Assembly (NCBI GenBank): GCA_913058345.1 | Contig: CAJXQR010000002.1 | Coordinates: 124,001-188,000 of the forward strand | Direction of reading: 5' to 3' | Source of the DNA: an uncultured Gammaproteobacteria bacterium | GTDB lineage: Bacteria > Pseudomonadota > Gammaproteobacteria > Pseudomonadales > Porticoccaceae | Length of the DNA: 64,000 nucleotides | Shown here: piece by piece, positions 55,386 through 64,000 of the stretch | Layout: each line of letters begins with the position of its first letter | Numbering within the stretch: position 1 is the first letter of the stretch | Notes under the pieces: generated by a model | The model's database searches: none | What the model saw: only the letters and a program-made list of their open reading frames with translations | Told to the model about the DNA's origin: nothing | Program-made: the position numbers and the translations under genes

Positions 55386-55590
55386 GATTAACGCTCCTGT
55401 ATCTATTTGTTATTAAGGGCGAAAATAATAGGCGAAGGCCAAGACAATTGCCATCGCTTTAGGCGGCTCTATGATCTGGGTACCGATGAACGCTGGAGCA
55501 AGTACACCTTCCAGCGTTACAGTGAAACAAACGAATCATCGGCAAAAAGGAGGCCCTCAAGGTGGCTAGCAATACGAGAGTTCAGCAGAC

Positions 55591-56277
55591 TTAACCTTCC
55601 ATTGAAGTGGAACGCTTAAGCTGCTTGAGTGAACCCAGACCCAACAGACCTAGCATCATTAAGGCAAGGCTACCGGGCTCCGGTACGGTGCCGGGGTTAC
55701 CAGGGTTTCTCAAGCTATACTCCACATTCAACGAAGCTGCCTGTAAATAGAAGTCAGATGGCAGGCCTAAAACGTCCTCAGCCATAACAGAGACGATATC
55801 GAGCACGCCATCAAAAGAAAGGTCGGCTAAAGCCAGCGGCAATAAGTTAAAGCTCTGAACACCGGTATCAACCTCAACAAATGGAGAGCCAGAAAAACCC
55901 AACAGCTCTACATCAACCCACTCTGCCAACAAATCATCATGTAGCGGAGTACAACGATTGAAGACACACCTACTTACCTGATCATCCATAAAGGTAAGAT
56001 CGAGTCTAGCGGAGTCAATTTTATGCAAGTGCTTATCAAAACCATCATCGTTTATGTCATGGTCCCAAGCCGCAAAGTCATTCAACCCAAGACTGTTTAA
56101 AAAAAGACCATTGGCTGAACGAGAGGCAAGTGGCGCCTGAAAATCTGCAAAGATTCCTTGAGTCGCACCACCTGTGCGAAAATCAAGGGTATCGGTTATC
56201 GACAACGCCATAGCGGCCGATGTACTGGTGAGCAGTACTGTTGCGGTGGCCATTTTTACAAATTTTAGAAATCGCAT
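55591..56277 (-). CDS. PEP-CTERM sorting-domain protein
   Basis: 228 residues from ATG 56277 (GGGA nine bases upstream). Signal peptide MRFLKFVKMATATVLLTSTS. The C-terminal sorting signal has VPEPGS, a hydrophobic helix ALMMLGLLGLGSL and a short basic tail KQLKRS. The body is beta-rich with no recognised fold. Such proteins are cut and attached by EpsH/XrtA exosortase at the envelope; no exosortase is in this window. Confidence 0.88.
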   Translation of the reverse strand: MRFLKFVKMATATVLLTSTSAAMALSITDTLDFRTGGATQGIFADFQAPLASRSANGLFLNSLGLNDFAAWDHDINDDGFDKHLHKIDSARLDLTFMDDQVSRCVFNRCTPLHDDLLAEWVDVELLGFSGSPFVEVDTGVQSFNLLPLALADLSFDGVLDIVSVMAEDVLGLPSDFYLQAASLNVEYSLRNPGNPGTVPEPGSLALMMLGLLGLGSLKQLKRSTSMEG

Positions 56278-56292
56278 AATATTTTTTCCCAT

Positions 56293-56943
56293 AAGTGACG
56301 ACGGGTGAATTCACCGATGACCTATAGGCCACCTTTGCTTTACTACCCAGTGCAATACAGATGCCAATATTATTTATTACTTTAATAACAATGTATTACG
56401 AGAAAAAAAACACCATCAGAAACAAACATGTCAAACAACCTGACACTTGGCTCGATTTATGCTTTCCGCTTGTCATTGATTTCCTACCGCTCGTCGCTTG
56501 CGCCAAAATACCGAGGAAAGGTTAAGTACTCATAAGATACGAATGGCCATTTTTTACATCTTCAAAAGAGGCAGCTACCGCCCATCACACTGAAGCTACC
56601 GCTCACCTCCACGCCTTCAGCTTCTGGACGAGAGAAAGAACGCATAACACAGCAAAAGGATGCCGCCCAAACACCCAGCAAGGTGTACATGTAAAAAAAG
56701 CTGACAGCCGAAGTCGCTAGCTATAGTTAGGGAATGGCTAAATAGAGGGATTACACGACAATAAAAGACTGGCACGGTCGACCTTCAGCCTCTTTCCTGC
56801 GGCACTTTATAAGGTGATAGCGGTTTTTTTATTAAACTCTTATCCAGCTACCGTCATACGAGATCTCTAAGCAGATTACTTCTTTCACCAGGGCGTTCAG
56901 TGCAAGTTACACTGCAACGAATCGTCATCGCCTTTCAGCCTGA
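56293..56943. other. Gene-free spacer
   Basis: About 650 bp without a coding frame of protein character. A/T-rich tracts near 56370-56415 could hold the PEP-CTERM gene promoter. No tRNA, repeat or IS was seen. Confidence 0.6.
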
Positions 56944-57564
56944 TTATGCAATCTCAGCCACACCCCAGTAATTATAGGCAAACAACTTCGGTGTTGAGGG
57001 CAGGTAACGACTCTCAAGATCGACCATATTAAACCCGCTCTGGGTAATGAGATCAGGGATCGGGCGATTCAAATTGCACCCACCAGCCAGTTTTTTCCAC
57101 ACGGGGTTAATGCGCCTTTGCCACTTTTCAACATTCGCATCGGGGGCGTTGCCGTGTTCGGTAAAAATTAGCTTGCCGCCAGGCTTAAGTACACGGCGCA
57201 TTTGCTCGAGCGCCGAATGCCAATCGGGGATGGTACACAGGGTGTAGGTCAGCAATATACTGTCGACACTATTATCTTCAAGGGGGATCTCTTCGCCCGG
57301 CAGGTCAATTAACTTCACCTCCAGACCCGACTTATCGATATTCGACTGTGCCTTTTCACGCATATCGACAGAGGGTTCCAAACCCCAGATGAATTCGACT
57401 TTGTCTCGATCGTAATAGGGCAAGTTCAACGCAGACCCCATACCGACCTCAAGCACTCGTCCCTCGGCCAGTGGAACGACCTTTTTACGCTGATAAGTGA
57501 TGGGCTTAGTACCACAGGCGCAGTTAATGAAAGGGGCGAGAATATATTTGTCGTACAATCCCAT
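56944..57564 (-). CDS. Class I SAM-dependent methyltransferase (METTL7-like)
   Basis: 206 residues from ATG 57564, with GGAG at the right spacing; the ATG at 57570 is too close to that site. The SAM loop is VLEVGMGSALNLPYY, the motif II region LLTYTLCTIPDWHSAL and motif III LKPGGKLIFTEHG. An N-terminal CACG cysteine pair and the overall pattern match the UbiE-like/METTL7 group, whose substrates include thiols and lipids. Substrate unknown. Confidence 0.85.
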   Translation of the reverse strand: MGLYDKYILAPFINCACGTKPITYQRKKVVPLAEGRVLEVGMGSALNLPYYDRDKVEFIWGLEPSVDMREKAQSNIDKSGLEVKLIDLPGEEIPLEDNSVDSILLTYTLCTIPDWHSALEQMRRVLKPGGKLIFTEHGNAPDANVEKWQRRINPVWKKLAGGCNLNRPIPDLITQSGFNMVDLESRYLPSTPKLFAYNYWGVAEIA

Positions 57565-57811
57565 AACCATCTCCGTATATTCATATACTCTTATATTGCG
57601 GCCATCCTACAACAAGCAAAGCCCATCTAGCAAAACATTGGCTTAATCAGACAAACCCTATCAGCCATAGGCCACCGGATTGCTGACAATCGACACCCAT
57701 GAATAGCCTCTAACTATTTCGGCAACGTACGCAGGTCTGTTATTCTTCGCCTCTTACTTTTGCACCCTTACATGCAGATACACCAATAAGCAAACAACAA
57801 AGGTTAAAGAC

Positions 57812-59650
57812 ATGCCGACTTATCGTTCGCACACCACCACCAAAGGCCGCAACATGGCGGGCGCTCGCTCACTGTGGCGCGCCACCGGCATGAAAGATGA
57901 CGACTTCGATAAGCCGATTATTGCCGTCGCCAACTCTTTTACCCAGTTTGTGCCCGGCCATGTACATTTAAAAGACATGGGCCAGCTGGTGATTGGTGAG
58001 ATCGAAAAAGCTGGTGGCGTCGGCAAAGAATTTAACACCATTGCCGTCGATGACGGCATCGCCATGGGCCACGATGGCATGCTCTACTCGCTGCCCTCAC
58101 GAGATATCATCGCCGACTCGGTGGAGTACATGGCTAACGCCCACTGCGCCGATGCCCTGGTGTGCATCTCCAACTGCGACAAAATCACCCCCGGCATGTT
58201 GATGGCCGCATTGCGCCTTAATATCCCCACCGTGTTTGTCTCGGGTGGACCGATGGAAGCGGGTAAAACCAAACTGGCGGACGCCAAACTCGATCTGGTC
58301 GATGCGATGATTATCGCCGTTGACGAAACGGCCTCAGACGCCAAGGTTGAAGAGTACGAGCGCTCAGCTTGCCCTACCTGCGGCTCCTGTTCGGGCATGT
58401 TTACCGCCAACTCGATGAACTGCCTTACCGAAGCTCTGGGCCTGTCACTACCCGGCAACGGCTCCATGCTGGCGACTCACGCCGACCGCGAGCAGCTGTT
58501 TTTGCGCGCCGGGGCAATGATTGTCGACATCGCCAAACAACACTATGAGCAAGACGACTTCAGCGTGCTGCCTCGCTCGGTCGCTTGCTTTGAAGCCTTT
58601 GAAAATGCCATGAGCCTCGACATCGCTATGGGTGGTTCAACCAACACTATTTTGCACCTGCTCGCTGCCGCACAAGAGGCCGAGCTCGACTTCACCATGG
58701 CCGATATCGATCGGCTATCCCACAAAGTACCCCAGCTCAGTAAAGTCGCGCCCAGCACGCCCCTCTACCATATGGAAGACGTGCATCGCGCCGGCGGAGT
58801 GCTCGGCCTGCTCGGCGAGCTCGACCGCGCCGGGCTGCTGCACGCCGACATCCCGACGATTTACAGCAAGACCATGAGAGAAGCGCTGGATACCTGGGAC
58901 ATCAAACGCAACCCTTCAGCCGACGTGCTTAAATTCTTCCAGGCTGGCCCAGCGGGTATCCCTACCCAAACCGCCTTCAGCCAGGACACCCGCTGGCCCA
59001 GCGTCGATGGAGACCGGGTCGAGGGCTGTATTCGCAGTATCGACAATGCCTACAGTAAAGACGGCGGCCTCGCGGTGCTCTACGGCAATATCGCCCTCAA
59101 CGGCTGCGTGGTAAAAACCGCCGGTGTCGATGAATCAATACTGGTGTTTGAAGGCCCGGCCCACGTTTGCGAAAGTCAGGACGCTGCCGTTGCCGACATT
59201 CTTGACGACAAGGTTAAACCCGGTGACGTGGTGGTGATTCGCTACGAAGGCCCCAAGGGCGGCCCCGGCATGCAGGAAATGCTCTACCCCACCAGCTACC
59301 TGAAATCTCGCGGTCTCGGCAAGGCTTGCGCACTGGTCACCGACGGGCGTTTTTCCGGTGGCACATCGGGTCTGTCAATTGGCCACTGCTCACCCGAAGC
59401 CGCTGCGGGTGGCGCCATCGGTCTGGTTAAACAGGGCGATCTGATCCATATCGACATCCCCCAGCGCACCATCAATGTCAAACTCAGCGATGAAGAACTC
59501 GCCCACCGCCGCGCTGCTCAAGATACGGCAGGCTGGAAGCCCGTTGAAGATCGCCCCCGCAAGGTCACCGCGGCTCTCAAAGCTTATGCCCTGCTCGCCA
59601 CCAGTGCCGATAAGGGTGCAGTGCGAGATTTATCTAAACTCGAAAATTAA
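57812..59650 (+). CDS. ilvD: Dihydroxy-acid dehydratase
   Basis: 612 residues, normal length. Iron-sulfur ligands in [12 protein letters not shown] and [16 protein letters not shown]; the C-terminal [17 protein letters not shown] is the substrate/Mg motif. It dehydrates dihydroxy-isovalerate and -methylvalerate, complementing ilvE at 30409. It is followed by an exbD-like gene after 24 bp, possibly on one transcript. Confidence 0.97.
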   Translation: MPTYRSHTTTKGRNMAGARSLWRATGMKDDDFDKPIIAVANSFTQFVPGHVHLKDMGQLVIGEIEKAGGVGKEFNTIAVDDGIAMGHDGMLYSLPSRDIIADSVEYMANAHCADALVCISNCDKITPGMLMAALRLNIPTVFVSGGPMEAGKTKLADAKLDLVDAMIIAVDETASDAKVEEYERSACPTCGSCSGMFTANSMNCLTEALGLSLPGNGSMLATHADREQLFLRAGAMIVDIAKQHYEQDDFSVLPRSVACFEAFENAMSLDIAMGGSTNTILHLLAAAQEAELDFTMADIDRLSHKVPQLSKVAPSTPLYHMEDVHRAGGVLGLLGELDRAGLLHADIPTIYSKTMREALDTWDIKRNPSADVLKFFQAGPAGIPTQTAFSQDTRWPSVDGDRVEGCIRSIDNAYSKDGGLAVLYGNIALNGCVVKTAGVDESILVFEGPAHVCESQDAAVADILDDKVKPGDVVVIRYEGPKGGPGMQEMLYPTSYLKSRGLGKACALVTDGRFSGGTSGLSIGHCSPEAAAGGAIGLVKQGDLIHIDIPQRTINVKLSDEELAHRRAAQDTAGWKPVEDRPRKVTAALKAYALLATSADKGAVRDLSKLEN

Positions 59651-59674
59651 ATTCAACATTAAGGAAAACCAAGC

Positions 59675-60073
59675 ATGAGTCTCGGCAAAAGCAGACTGGA
59701 AGACGACACACAAATCGACCTCACACCTATGCTAGATGTGGTGTTTATTTTATTGATTTTCTTTGTCGTCACCGCCGCTTTTGTCGATGAGACTGCCATC
59801 GACCTGCAACACACACCCCCTTCAACCAACGCGGCAGTAGAAAAAAGTGACGACATTACTTTTCAGGTCGGCGCCAATAACGACATAACCCTCGACGGCC
59901 GCCGGGTCGATATCCGCTCCGTGCGCGCCAATGTCGAAAGACTGCGCGCCAGTAATCGCGATGCAAAAGTACTTATCAGTACCGACTCTCGGGCTCGCAC
60001 CGACACGTATATTCGCATTGCCGACCAGGCACGGGCGGCGGGTGTTGAAGATATTGTGTTAACGACACGTTAG
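59675..60073 (+). CDS. exbD: ExbD/TolR family protein
   Basis: 132 residues. One N-terminal membrane helix preceded by the conserved aspartate region (DLTPMLDVVFILLIFFVV), with D22 as the proton-path residue, then a periplasmic domain (VDETAIDLQH to the end). It normally works with ExbB/TolQ and TonB/TolA to energise the outer membrane. No exbB or tonB is nearby, so it is an orphan copy in this window. Confidence 0.88.
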   Translation: MSLGKSRLEDDTQIDLTPMLDVVFILLIFFVVTAAFVDETAIDLQHTPPSTNAAVEKSDDITFQVGANNDITLDGRRVDIRSVRANVERLRASNRDAKVLISTDSRARTDTYIRIADQARAAGVEDIVLTTR

Positions 60074-60094
60074 ACAGCCCAGTCAACACCACAT

Positions 60095-60130
60095 TTTTAA
60101 GATAGCTACGTCCTTGCAGCTATCTTAAAA
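60095..60130 (+). terminator. Strong hairpin after exbD
   Basis: A perfect 13-bp stem TTTTAAGATAGCT / AGCTATCTTAAAA with a 10-base loop, preceded by T and followed by AAAA then TTGG. It probably ends the ilvD-exbD transcript. The A/T-rich symmetric ends could also work on the minus strand. Confidence 0.6.
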
Positions 60131-60147
60131 TTGGCAAACCTTGCCAA
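60131..60147. promoter_or_regulatory. Palindrome upstream of parD (candidate autoregulatory operator)
   Basis: TTGGCAAACCTTGCCAA is a perfect 6-bp dyad (TTGGCA/TGCCAA) around ACC with T, 34 bp before the parD start. ParD ribbon-helix-helix dimers repress their own promoters through such sites. Confidence 0.45.
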
Positions 60148-60180
60148 TCTATCCCACAAACCAGTTAGTGGATTCACACA

Positions 60181-60429
60181 ATGGCAACGATGAATATTTC
60201 ACTACCCGATCCCATGCGCGACTGGGTAGAAGCGCAAATAAAAACAGGGCAATACGCCAATAACAGTGATTACCTGCGCGACCTCATTCGCAAAAACCCG
60301 AGCAACACCAAAAAATTAAAGTCCCTGCAAGAAGCTATTACTCAGGGTTTTGCTAGTGGCAAACCGGCAAAACTCGACATGCAGGCCATCAAGCAAAACG
60401 CAAAACAACAAGCTGGGCTTATTCCTTAA
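60181..60429 (+). CDS. parD: ParD-type antitoxin
   Basis: 82 residues. Ribbon-helix-helix N-terminus (TMNISLPDPMRDWVEAQI) with the ParD signature QYANNSDYLRDLIRK. The C-terminal half is a flexible toxin-binding helix (LDMQAIKQNAKQQAG). It neutralises ParE and represses the operon. The toxin gene follows after 15 bp. Confidence 0.93.
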   Translation: MATMNISLPDPMRDWVEAQIKTGQYANNSDYLRDLIRKNPSNTKKLKSLQEAITQGFASGKPAKLDMQAIKQNAKQQAGLIP

Positions 60430-60444
60430 TAAAGTGCCAGCTAA

Positions 60445-60729
60445 ATGAGCTCAATCCACTTACGCCCCTTAGCCGAGCAAGATCTAAATAATATCTGGCT
60501 GTATTCTTTCCAAAACTGGGGTGAGGCACAAGCCGACCAATATTTCGATCAACTCAGCAAAGCCATTGAACTATTGGGCAGCGCTCCCATGATGTCTTAC
60601 ATATGTCAGGAGTTTACCCCACCTGTTCGCATCCACCACCATGCCAGCCACCTTATTATTTATGTCGCTAGTGTAGAAATTATTCGAATACTCCACGAAA
60701 GCTTGGGCATCCAAGCGCTGTTAGAATAA
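60445..60729 (+). CDS. ParE/RelE superfamily toxin
   Basis: 94 residues. ParE-like: IHLRPLAEQDLNNIWLYSFQNWG, AIELLGSAPMMSY and a C-terminal arm IIRILHESLGIQ. ParE toxins poison DNA gyrase. It is distinct from the topoisomerase IV gene parE at 8139. It lies 15 bp after parD and forms a complete type II module. Confidence 0.9.
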   Translation: MSSIHLRPLAEQDLNNIWLYSFQNWGEAQADQYFDQLSKAIELLGSAPMMSYICQEFTPPVRIHHHASHLIIYVASVEIIRILHESLGIQALLE

Positions 60730-61003
60730 TGCGTTTAGGCTAGCGCCAATTACCTCACAATGAAAAAGTAATTGCCGCCGTCCATTAACGTCAATTTGTA
60801 TCAGCCTACCCACAGGATTCAGGCTATCTCATAAGTCTGGTTAATAAAACGAACATAGTGGCGAGCCAGAGATTACACCATTGAAAAAAACGGAAAGACG
60901 GGCCTCACCGCTTGCAAGAGGAGGTAACAGAGGTCAGAAAAATGTCGGGCAATAAGCCAATATCATTACTCTGACCCTTTTGGTTTCGCTTTTAGTTCCG
61001 CAG

Positions 61004-62158
61004 TCAGAACGTCGGGACTAAAGGCTCTCCCCCCATTAATACGCGCCCAGCCGAATGCTGAAACATGCGTCCTGCCTCTAAACCAAAACCAATGGCGTGC
61101 AGGTTGCGCAGCGCACGCTCTACGGGATGCCCCTGTAGAAAGGCCGCCCGAGTTCCCCGGGCATAGAGCCGGCTGATGGTGTCACGCATAACATCGATCG
61201 CGTAGTAGGAGGAGCCATACACCTGCGCACGCAAGCGTAAGGGCACTTCCTCCCCGGTCTGGGCGGCGTCCCACACTGCAGTCATTGCCTCAACGTGGCC
61301 CGCACGCGCTGCCCGCAAGGCGGCATCACTATTTGCGATCAACTCCTGAGTCGGCGCCTGGTCGCGGAGCGACTGTCCAGTGAAAGACGACACCTTAGAG
61401 CCGAGGTCATTAATTTCCCGCTCTAACGCGTTCTCTAAAACACCAAAAGCGATTGACACGCCAATGGGGAAAAAGAGTAAGGCCGGAGGCTGGCGGAAAA
61501 CCGGACGATCAATCAACAGAGGGGTCGAGCCACCGATAGCAAGTGCTTCAGGGACAAACACGTCTTTAACACTTGCCGCATGACTGCCCGTACCGCGCAT
61601 GGCGGCTGAGTCTTGCCAGGTGGGCTCAATGTCGAGCTCGGCAGTCGGAATAAAAAGGTAGCGGATATCGGGACCGCCATTCACTTGACGAGGGCTGTCG
61701 CCCTCCATCACCATGCCGCCAAGTCCGCACCAACTAGAATCCTCGCAGCCGGTAACCATAGGCCACTCTCCACTGACCCGATACCCTCCTTCTACGGGAA
61801 TCGCTCTTCCACCCGGAAGTGGCGAGTTACCGAAATTTCGGTTAGGTTCGGCATAAAGCTCAGCACGTTCGGGCTCGGGCACACGCGCTGTCGCCAGAGA
61901 GGGGCGCATTGAGTTGATCATATACCACCCTACAGCGGAATCGGCAGCGCCGATAATCTCTGTCGCGGCCAAGGCGACGGGTAGCGAAACTTCGAGCCCC
62001 CCAACCTCGCGCGGGGCAAACAAGCGGAATAGCCCCGCCTCGCCGGCAGCGGCCACCACCTCTGGTACTAGCCGGGCACGCTGTTCACCTTCTTCGACGT
62101 GCTTAGCAATGAGTGGTTGTAGATCCCGTGCCGTTTCAATGATTGGATGTATTTCCAT
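61004..62158 (-). CDS. Acyl-CoA dehydrogenase-like flavin hydroxylase (HpaH/HsaA type)
   Basis: 384 residues. N-terminal helical domain (EVVAAAGEAGLFRLFAPREVGGLE), central beta domain (GGYRVSGEWPMVTGCEDSSW) and C-terminal helical domain (ARAGHVEAMTAVWDA, FLQGHPVERALRNLHAIG). This is the group D flavin-monooxygenase branch of the acyl-CoA dehydrogenase fold, which uses reduced flavin from a partner. No reductase is beside it. Substrate unknown. Confidence 0.85.
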   Translation of the reverse strand: MEIHPIIETARDLQPLIAKHVEEGEQRARLVPEVVAAAGEAGLFRLFAPREVGGLEVSLPVALAATEIIGAADSAVGWYMINSMRPSLATARVPEPERAELYAEPNRNFGNSPLPGGRAIPVEGGYRVSGEWPMVTGCEDSSWCGLGGMVMEGDSPRQVNGGPDIRYLFIPTAELDIEPTWQDSAAMRGTGSHAASVKDVFVPEALAIGGSTPLLIDRPVFRQPPALLFFPIGVSIAFGVLENALEREINDLGSKVSSFTGQSLRDQAPTQELIANSDAALRAARAGHVEAMTAVWDAAQTGEEVPLRLRAQVYGSSYYAIDVMRDTISRLYARGTRAAFLQGHPVERALRNLHAIGFGLEAGRMFQHSAGRVLMGGEPLVPTF

Positions 62159-62746
62159 AACTTACCTCTTATTATTAAAAAAAAGCCTTAAAACCTAGCA
62201 ATGTGCGAGCCTAAGCACACCCTGAGTGACCGTCATTGAATCCAGCTTACCAACAGTCGCCAGAGAAGAACAACCATGCCAAGGGTACAAAGTATTCGAC
62301 CCACAATTGGACGGCGCGCCTGAATACTTATCTCAGATCTAAAAATACTGCTATTCCTGGATAAGTTTTACTCTCAGAAGAAGCCCAGCTTACGAGGCCT
62401 GTCATGGGGAAGTTACTGCCAGGTTGACTCAGATATCTCCACTCTTTCTATCCCCCCTATGCAAACTCAGTATTGTAGGTCTTTTAATGAACCGACTTAT
62501 TTAATAGCAATTACCTGCGCGGCCTTATTCACTAAGACCCGCGCAAAGAGAGGAAGACATCGTGCTACTAGCTTTGATGTCCACGTGACTATAATTATTA
62601 AGCAAGAACAGACAGAGGAATTGCAGGTATAATTTTATTGGCGAGCACCTCGGTCTCTATGCCTTGAATTAATTGCCCCCTCTCAAATTTCGTCAGGATT
62701 CAGCTCAACATAGCTAACGACTTGGCTATAGGGGAATAAGCCCAAT
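62159..62746. other. Gene-free spacer upstream of the permease
   Basis: Nearly 590 bp with no protein-like frame. Two TATAAT-type elements occur (around 62592 and 62630), either of which could serve the permease. No repeat, RNA or IS recognised. Confidence 0.5.
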
Positions 62747-64000
62747 ATGCATACATCAAACAAACCGATTGGCTTCTGGTCTGCCGTTTCGATGGGTATA
62801 GGTGCAATGGTGGGTGCTGGAATTTTTGCATTACTCGGTGAGGCAAGTGCCATATCTGGAAGTGCTGTTTATATTTCGTTTATTATCGGCGGAATCATTG
62901 CCCTGTTTAGCGGTTATTCTCTAGGAAAATTGGGCGCTCGCTATCCCTCCTCCGGGGGAATCATAGAGTACTTATCCCAATCTTATGGGGTTGGCGTTTT
63001 TACCGGCACTATGGGTGTCATGCTGTATTTTTCCGCCATTGTTTCTCTCTCTTTAATCGCCAAAGCCTTTGGGAATTATGCTGTCACATTTTTACCGGTA
63101 ACTGACAAAATAAAAATATGGCAGACAGTCTTCTCAAGTGGAATTATTATTCTGCTTGTCTTCATTAATCTTGAAGGCGCAAAAGATGTTGCCCTTTTAG
63201 AAAGGGTCACTGTTGGCATCAAATTCGCTGTATTAGCGGGCTTATCCATAGCTGGAATAACTTTTCTAAACCCTGAATTATTATCCCCCAGCCATTACCC
63301 TCCCGTTCATGATATATTTTTCAGCCTGGCGATTACCTTTTTTGCTTTCGAAGGTTTTAGGGTTATCACTAATACGGCAGAGGACATGCCCAACCCCTCT
63401 CACACATTACCCAGAGCAATAATGGCTGCTATTTTGTTGGTTATGCTGCTTTATGTTGCCATTGCCTTTGCTGTATTTGGTAATTTACCGGTTGAAAAGA
63501 TTATTGCAGCCAAAGACTTTGCCCTGGCAGAAGCTGCACTTCCCATTTTTGGCCAGTTTGGCTTTAGTGTTGTCGCGATTACCGCAGTAATTGCCACAGC
63601 ATCTTCCATTAATGCGAATTTATACGCAGTCACCAATGTCACGTACCAACTCGCCAAGGATGGAGAATTGCCTTCAGCGCTTGGAAAGCCAATAGCACAT
63701 AGCCGAGAAGGCTTACTTGTTAGCGGCCTGCTGACTATAGTCTTGTCGTTATTATTTGATCTATCTGAAATAGCCGCTATCGGTTCGATATCGATTTTGT
63801 TTGTTCATACGGTTACCCACATTGGGCATCTCAAGATTATTTCAGAAACGGGTGCCTCTAGAATCTTGGTTCTTTTTGCTGCCATGCTAAGTTTTAGCGC
63901 CATGGCTCTTGCTATGAGTTATGTCAGTAAAGGATCCAACCCTGTCTTATATGTTCTTTGCGGGTTTATCTTGCTGGCTTTAATGACCGAAGTTTCACTA
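62747..64000 (+). CDS. Amino acid permease (APC family), 3' end cut by the window
   Basis: 418 residues visible and still open at the edge. It begins IGFWSAVSMGIGAMVGAGIFALLGEA, the APC helix 1 with the broken GxG substrate loop, and has about ten hydrophobic helices up to residue 415. Helix 6 region ITFFAFEGFRVITNTAEDM fits the cationic/neutral amino acid APC branch. GGGGAA stands about eleven bases before the ATG. Substrate not deducible. Confidence 0.88.
   Translation, partial: MHTSNKPIGFWSAVSMGIGAMVGAGIFALLGEASAISGSAVYISFIIGGIIALFSGYSLGKLGARYPSSGGIIEYLSQSYGVGVFTGTMGVMLYFSAIVSLSLIAKAFGNYAVTFLPVTDKIKIWQTVFSSGIIILLVFINLEGAKDVALLERVTVGIKFAVLAGLSIAGITFLNPELLSPSHYPPVHDIFFSLAITFFAFEGFRVITNTAEDMPNPSHTLPRAIMAAILLVMLLYVAIAFAVFGNLPVEKIIAAKDFALAEAALPIFGQFGFSVVAITAVIATASSINANLYAVTNVTYQLAKDGELPSALGKPIAHSREGLLVSGLLTIVLSLLFDLSEIAAIGSISILFVHTVTHIGHLKIISETGASRILVLFAAMLSFSAMALAMSYVSKGSNPVLYVLCGFILLALMTEVSL

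Noticed and set aside
1-64000. tRNA, rRNA, CRISPR arrays or complete insertion sequences
   Set aside because: None recognised by reading; no regular spacer repeats, no transposase frame and no cloverleaf-ending CCA patterns were noticed.

Overview
The window looks like a chromosome segment of a marine-type gammaproteobacterium. The housekeeping order tolC / nudF-yqiB-cpdA-yqiA-parE-parC and glnE-ilvE-waaF-waaG-waaP, with argA, argE and ilvD, is typical of that class. A Cellvibrionales or Pseudomonas-like relative is plausible but not proven. No rRNA, tRNA or CRISPR array was seen.

Layout. (1) 1-5272 is an integron gene-cassette array: nine attC-type sites (TAACGCC...TTGTTA ends) separate small genes that all read leftwards. 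No integrase gene is visible; the right edge is an attI-like core followed by a cluster of ACGTCA/TGACGT palindromes and then parC. (2) 5842-12891 is a leftward nudF-to-parC block, divergent from tolC. (3) 14405-34263 is dominated by LPS inner-core biosynthesis (waaA, hldE, waaC, waaF, waaG, waaP, further GT9/GT-C transferases and kinase-like proteins), with a soluble CZB chemoreceptor and ilvE/glnE embedded. (4) 34420-37618 carries argE and a Na/Pi cotransporter. (5) 37619-48211 is an accessory region. It holds a DnaQ-like exonuclease interrupted by an amber codon, a compact operon of TIR, Nmad2-like, TIR, TIR-TIR-SLOG, MazG-like and uracil-DNA-glycosylase-like genes, a Fic gene flanked by ~200 bp direct repeats, an iron-sulfur pseudogene and a decayed arsenic locus that keeps an arsC-VOC fusion. 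(6) 48559-64000 returns to core and metabolic genes: argA, an HDOD regulator, a TVP38-MerA-like fusion, arsM, a PEP-CTERM protein, methyltransferases, ilvD, an orphan exbD, a ParDE toxin-antitoxin pair, an acyl-CoA-dehydrogenase-like hydroxylase and an amino acid permease cut by the window edge.

The strongest candidate for an undescribed system is 39018-44586. Overlapping or closely spaced genes encode two ThsB-like TIR proteins, an Nmad2-like protein and a 673-residue protein joining a degenerate TIR, a canonical TIR and a SLOG-like domain. MazG-like and UDG-like nucleotide/base-surveillance proteins follow. By analogy with Thoeris, the small TIRs may make an NAD-derived signal sensed by the SLOG domain, but this effector layout and these partners are unlike the textbook system.

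Other points of note are a waaF with no ATG/GTG/TTG start that keeps its conserved N-terminus (probable AUU start), a TTG start for hldE, and an arsM with all four spaced cysteines next to the TVP38-MerA fusion.
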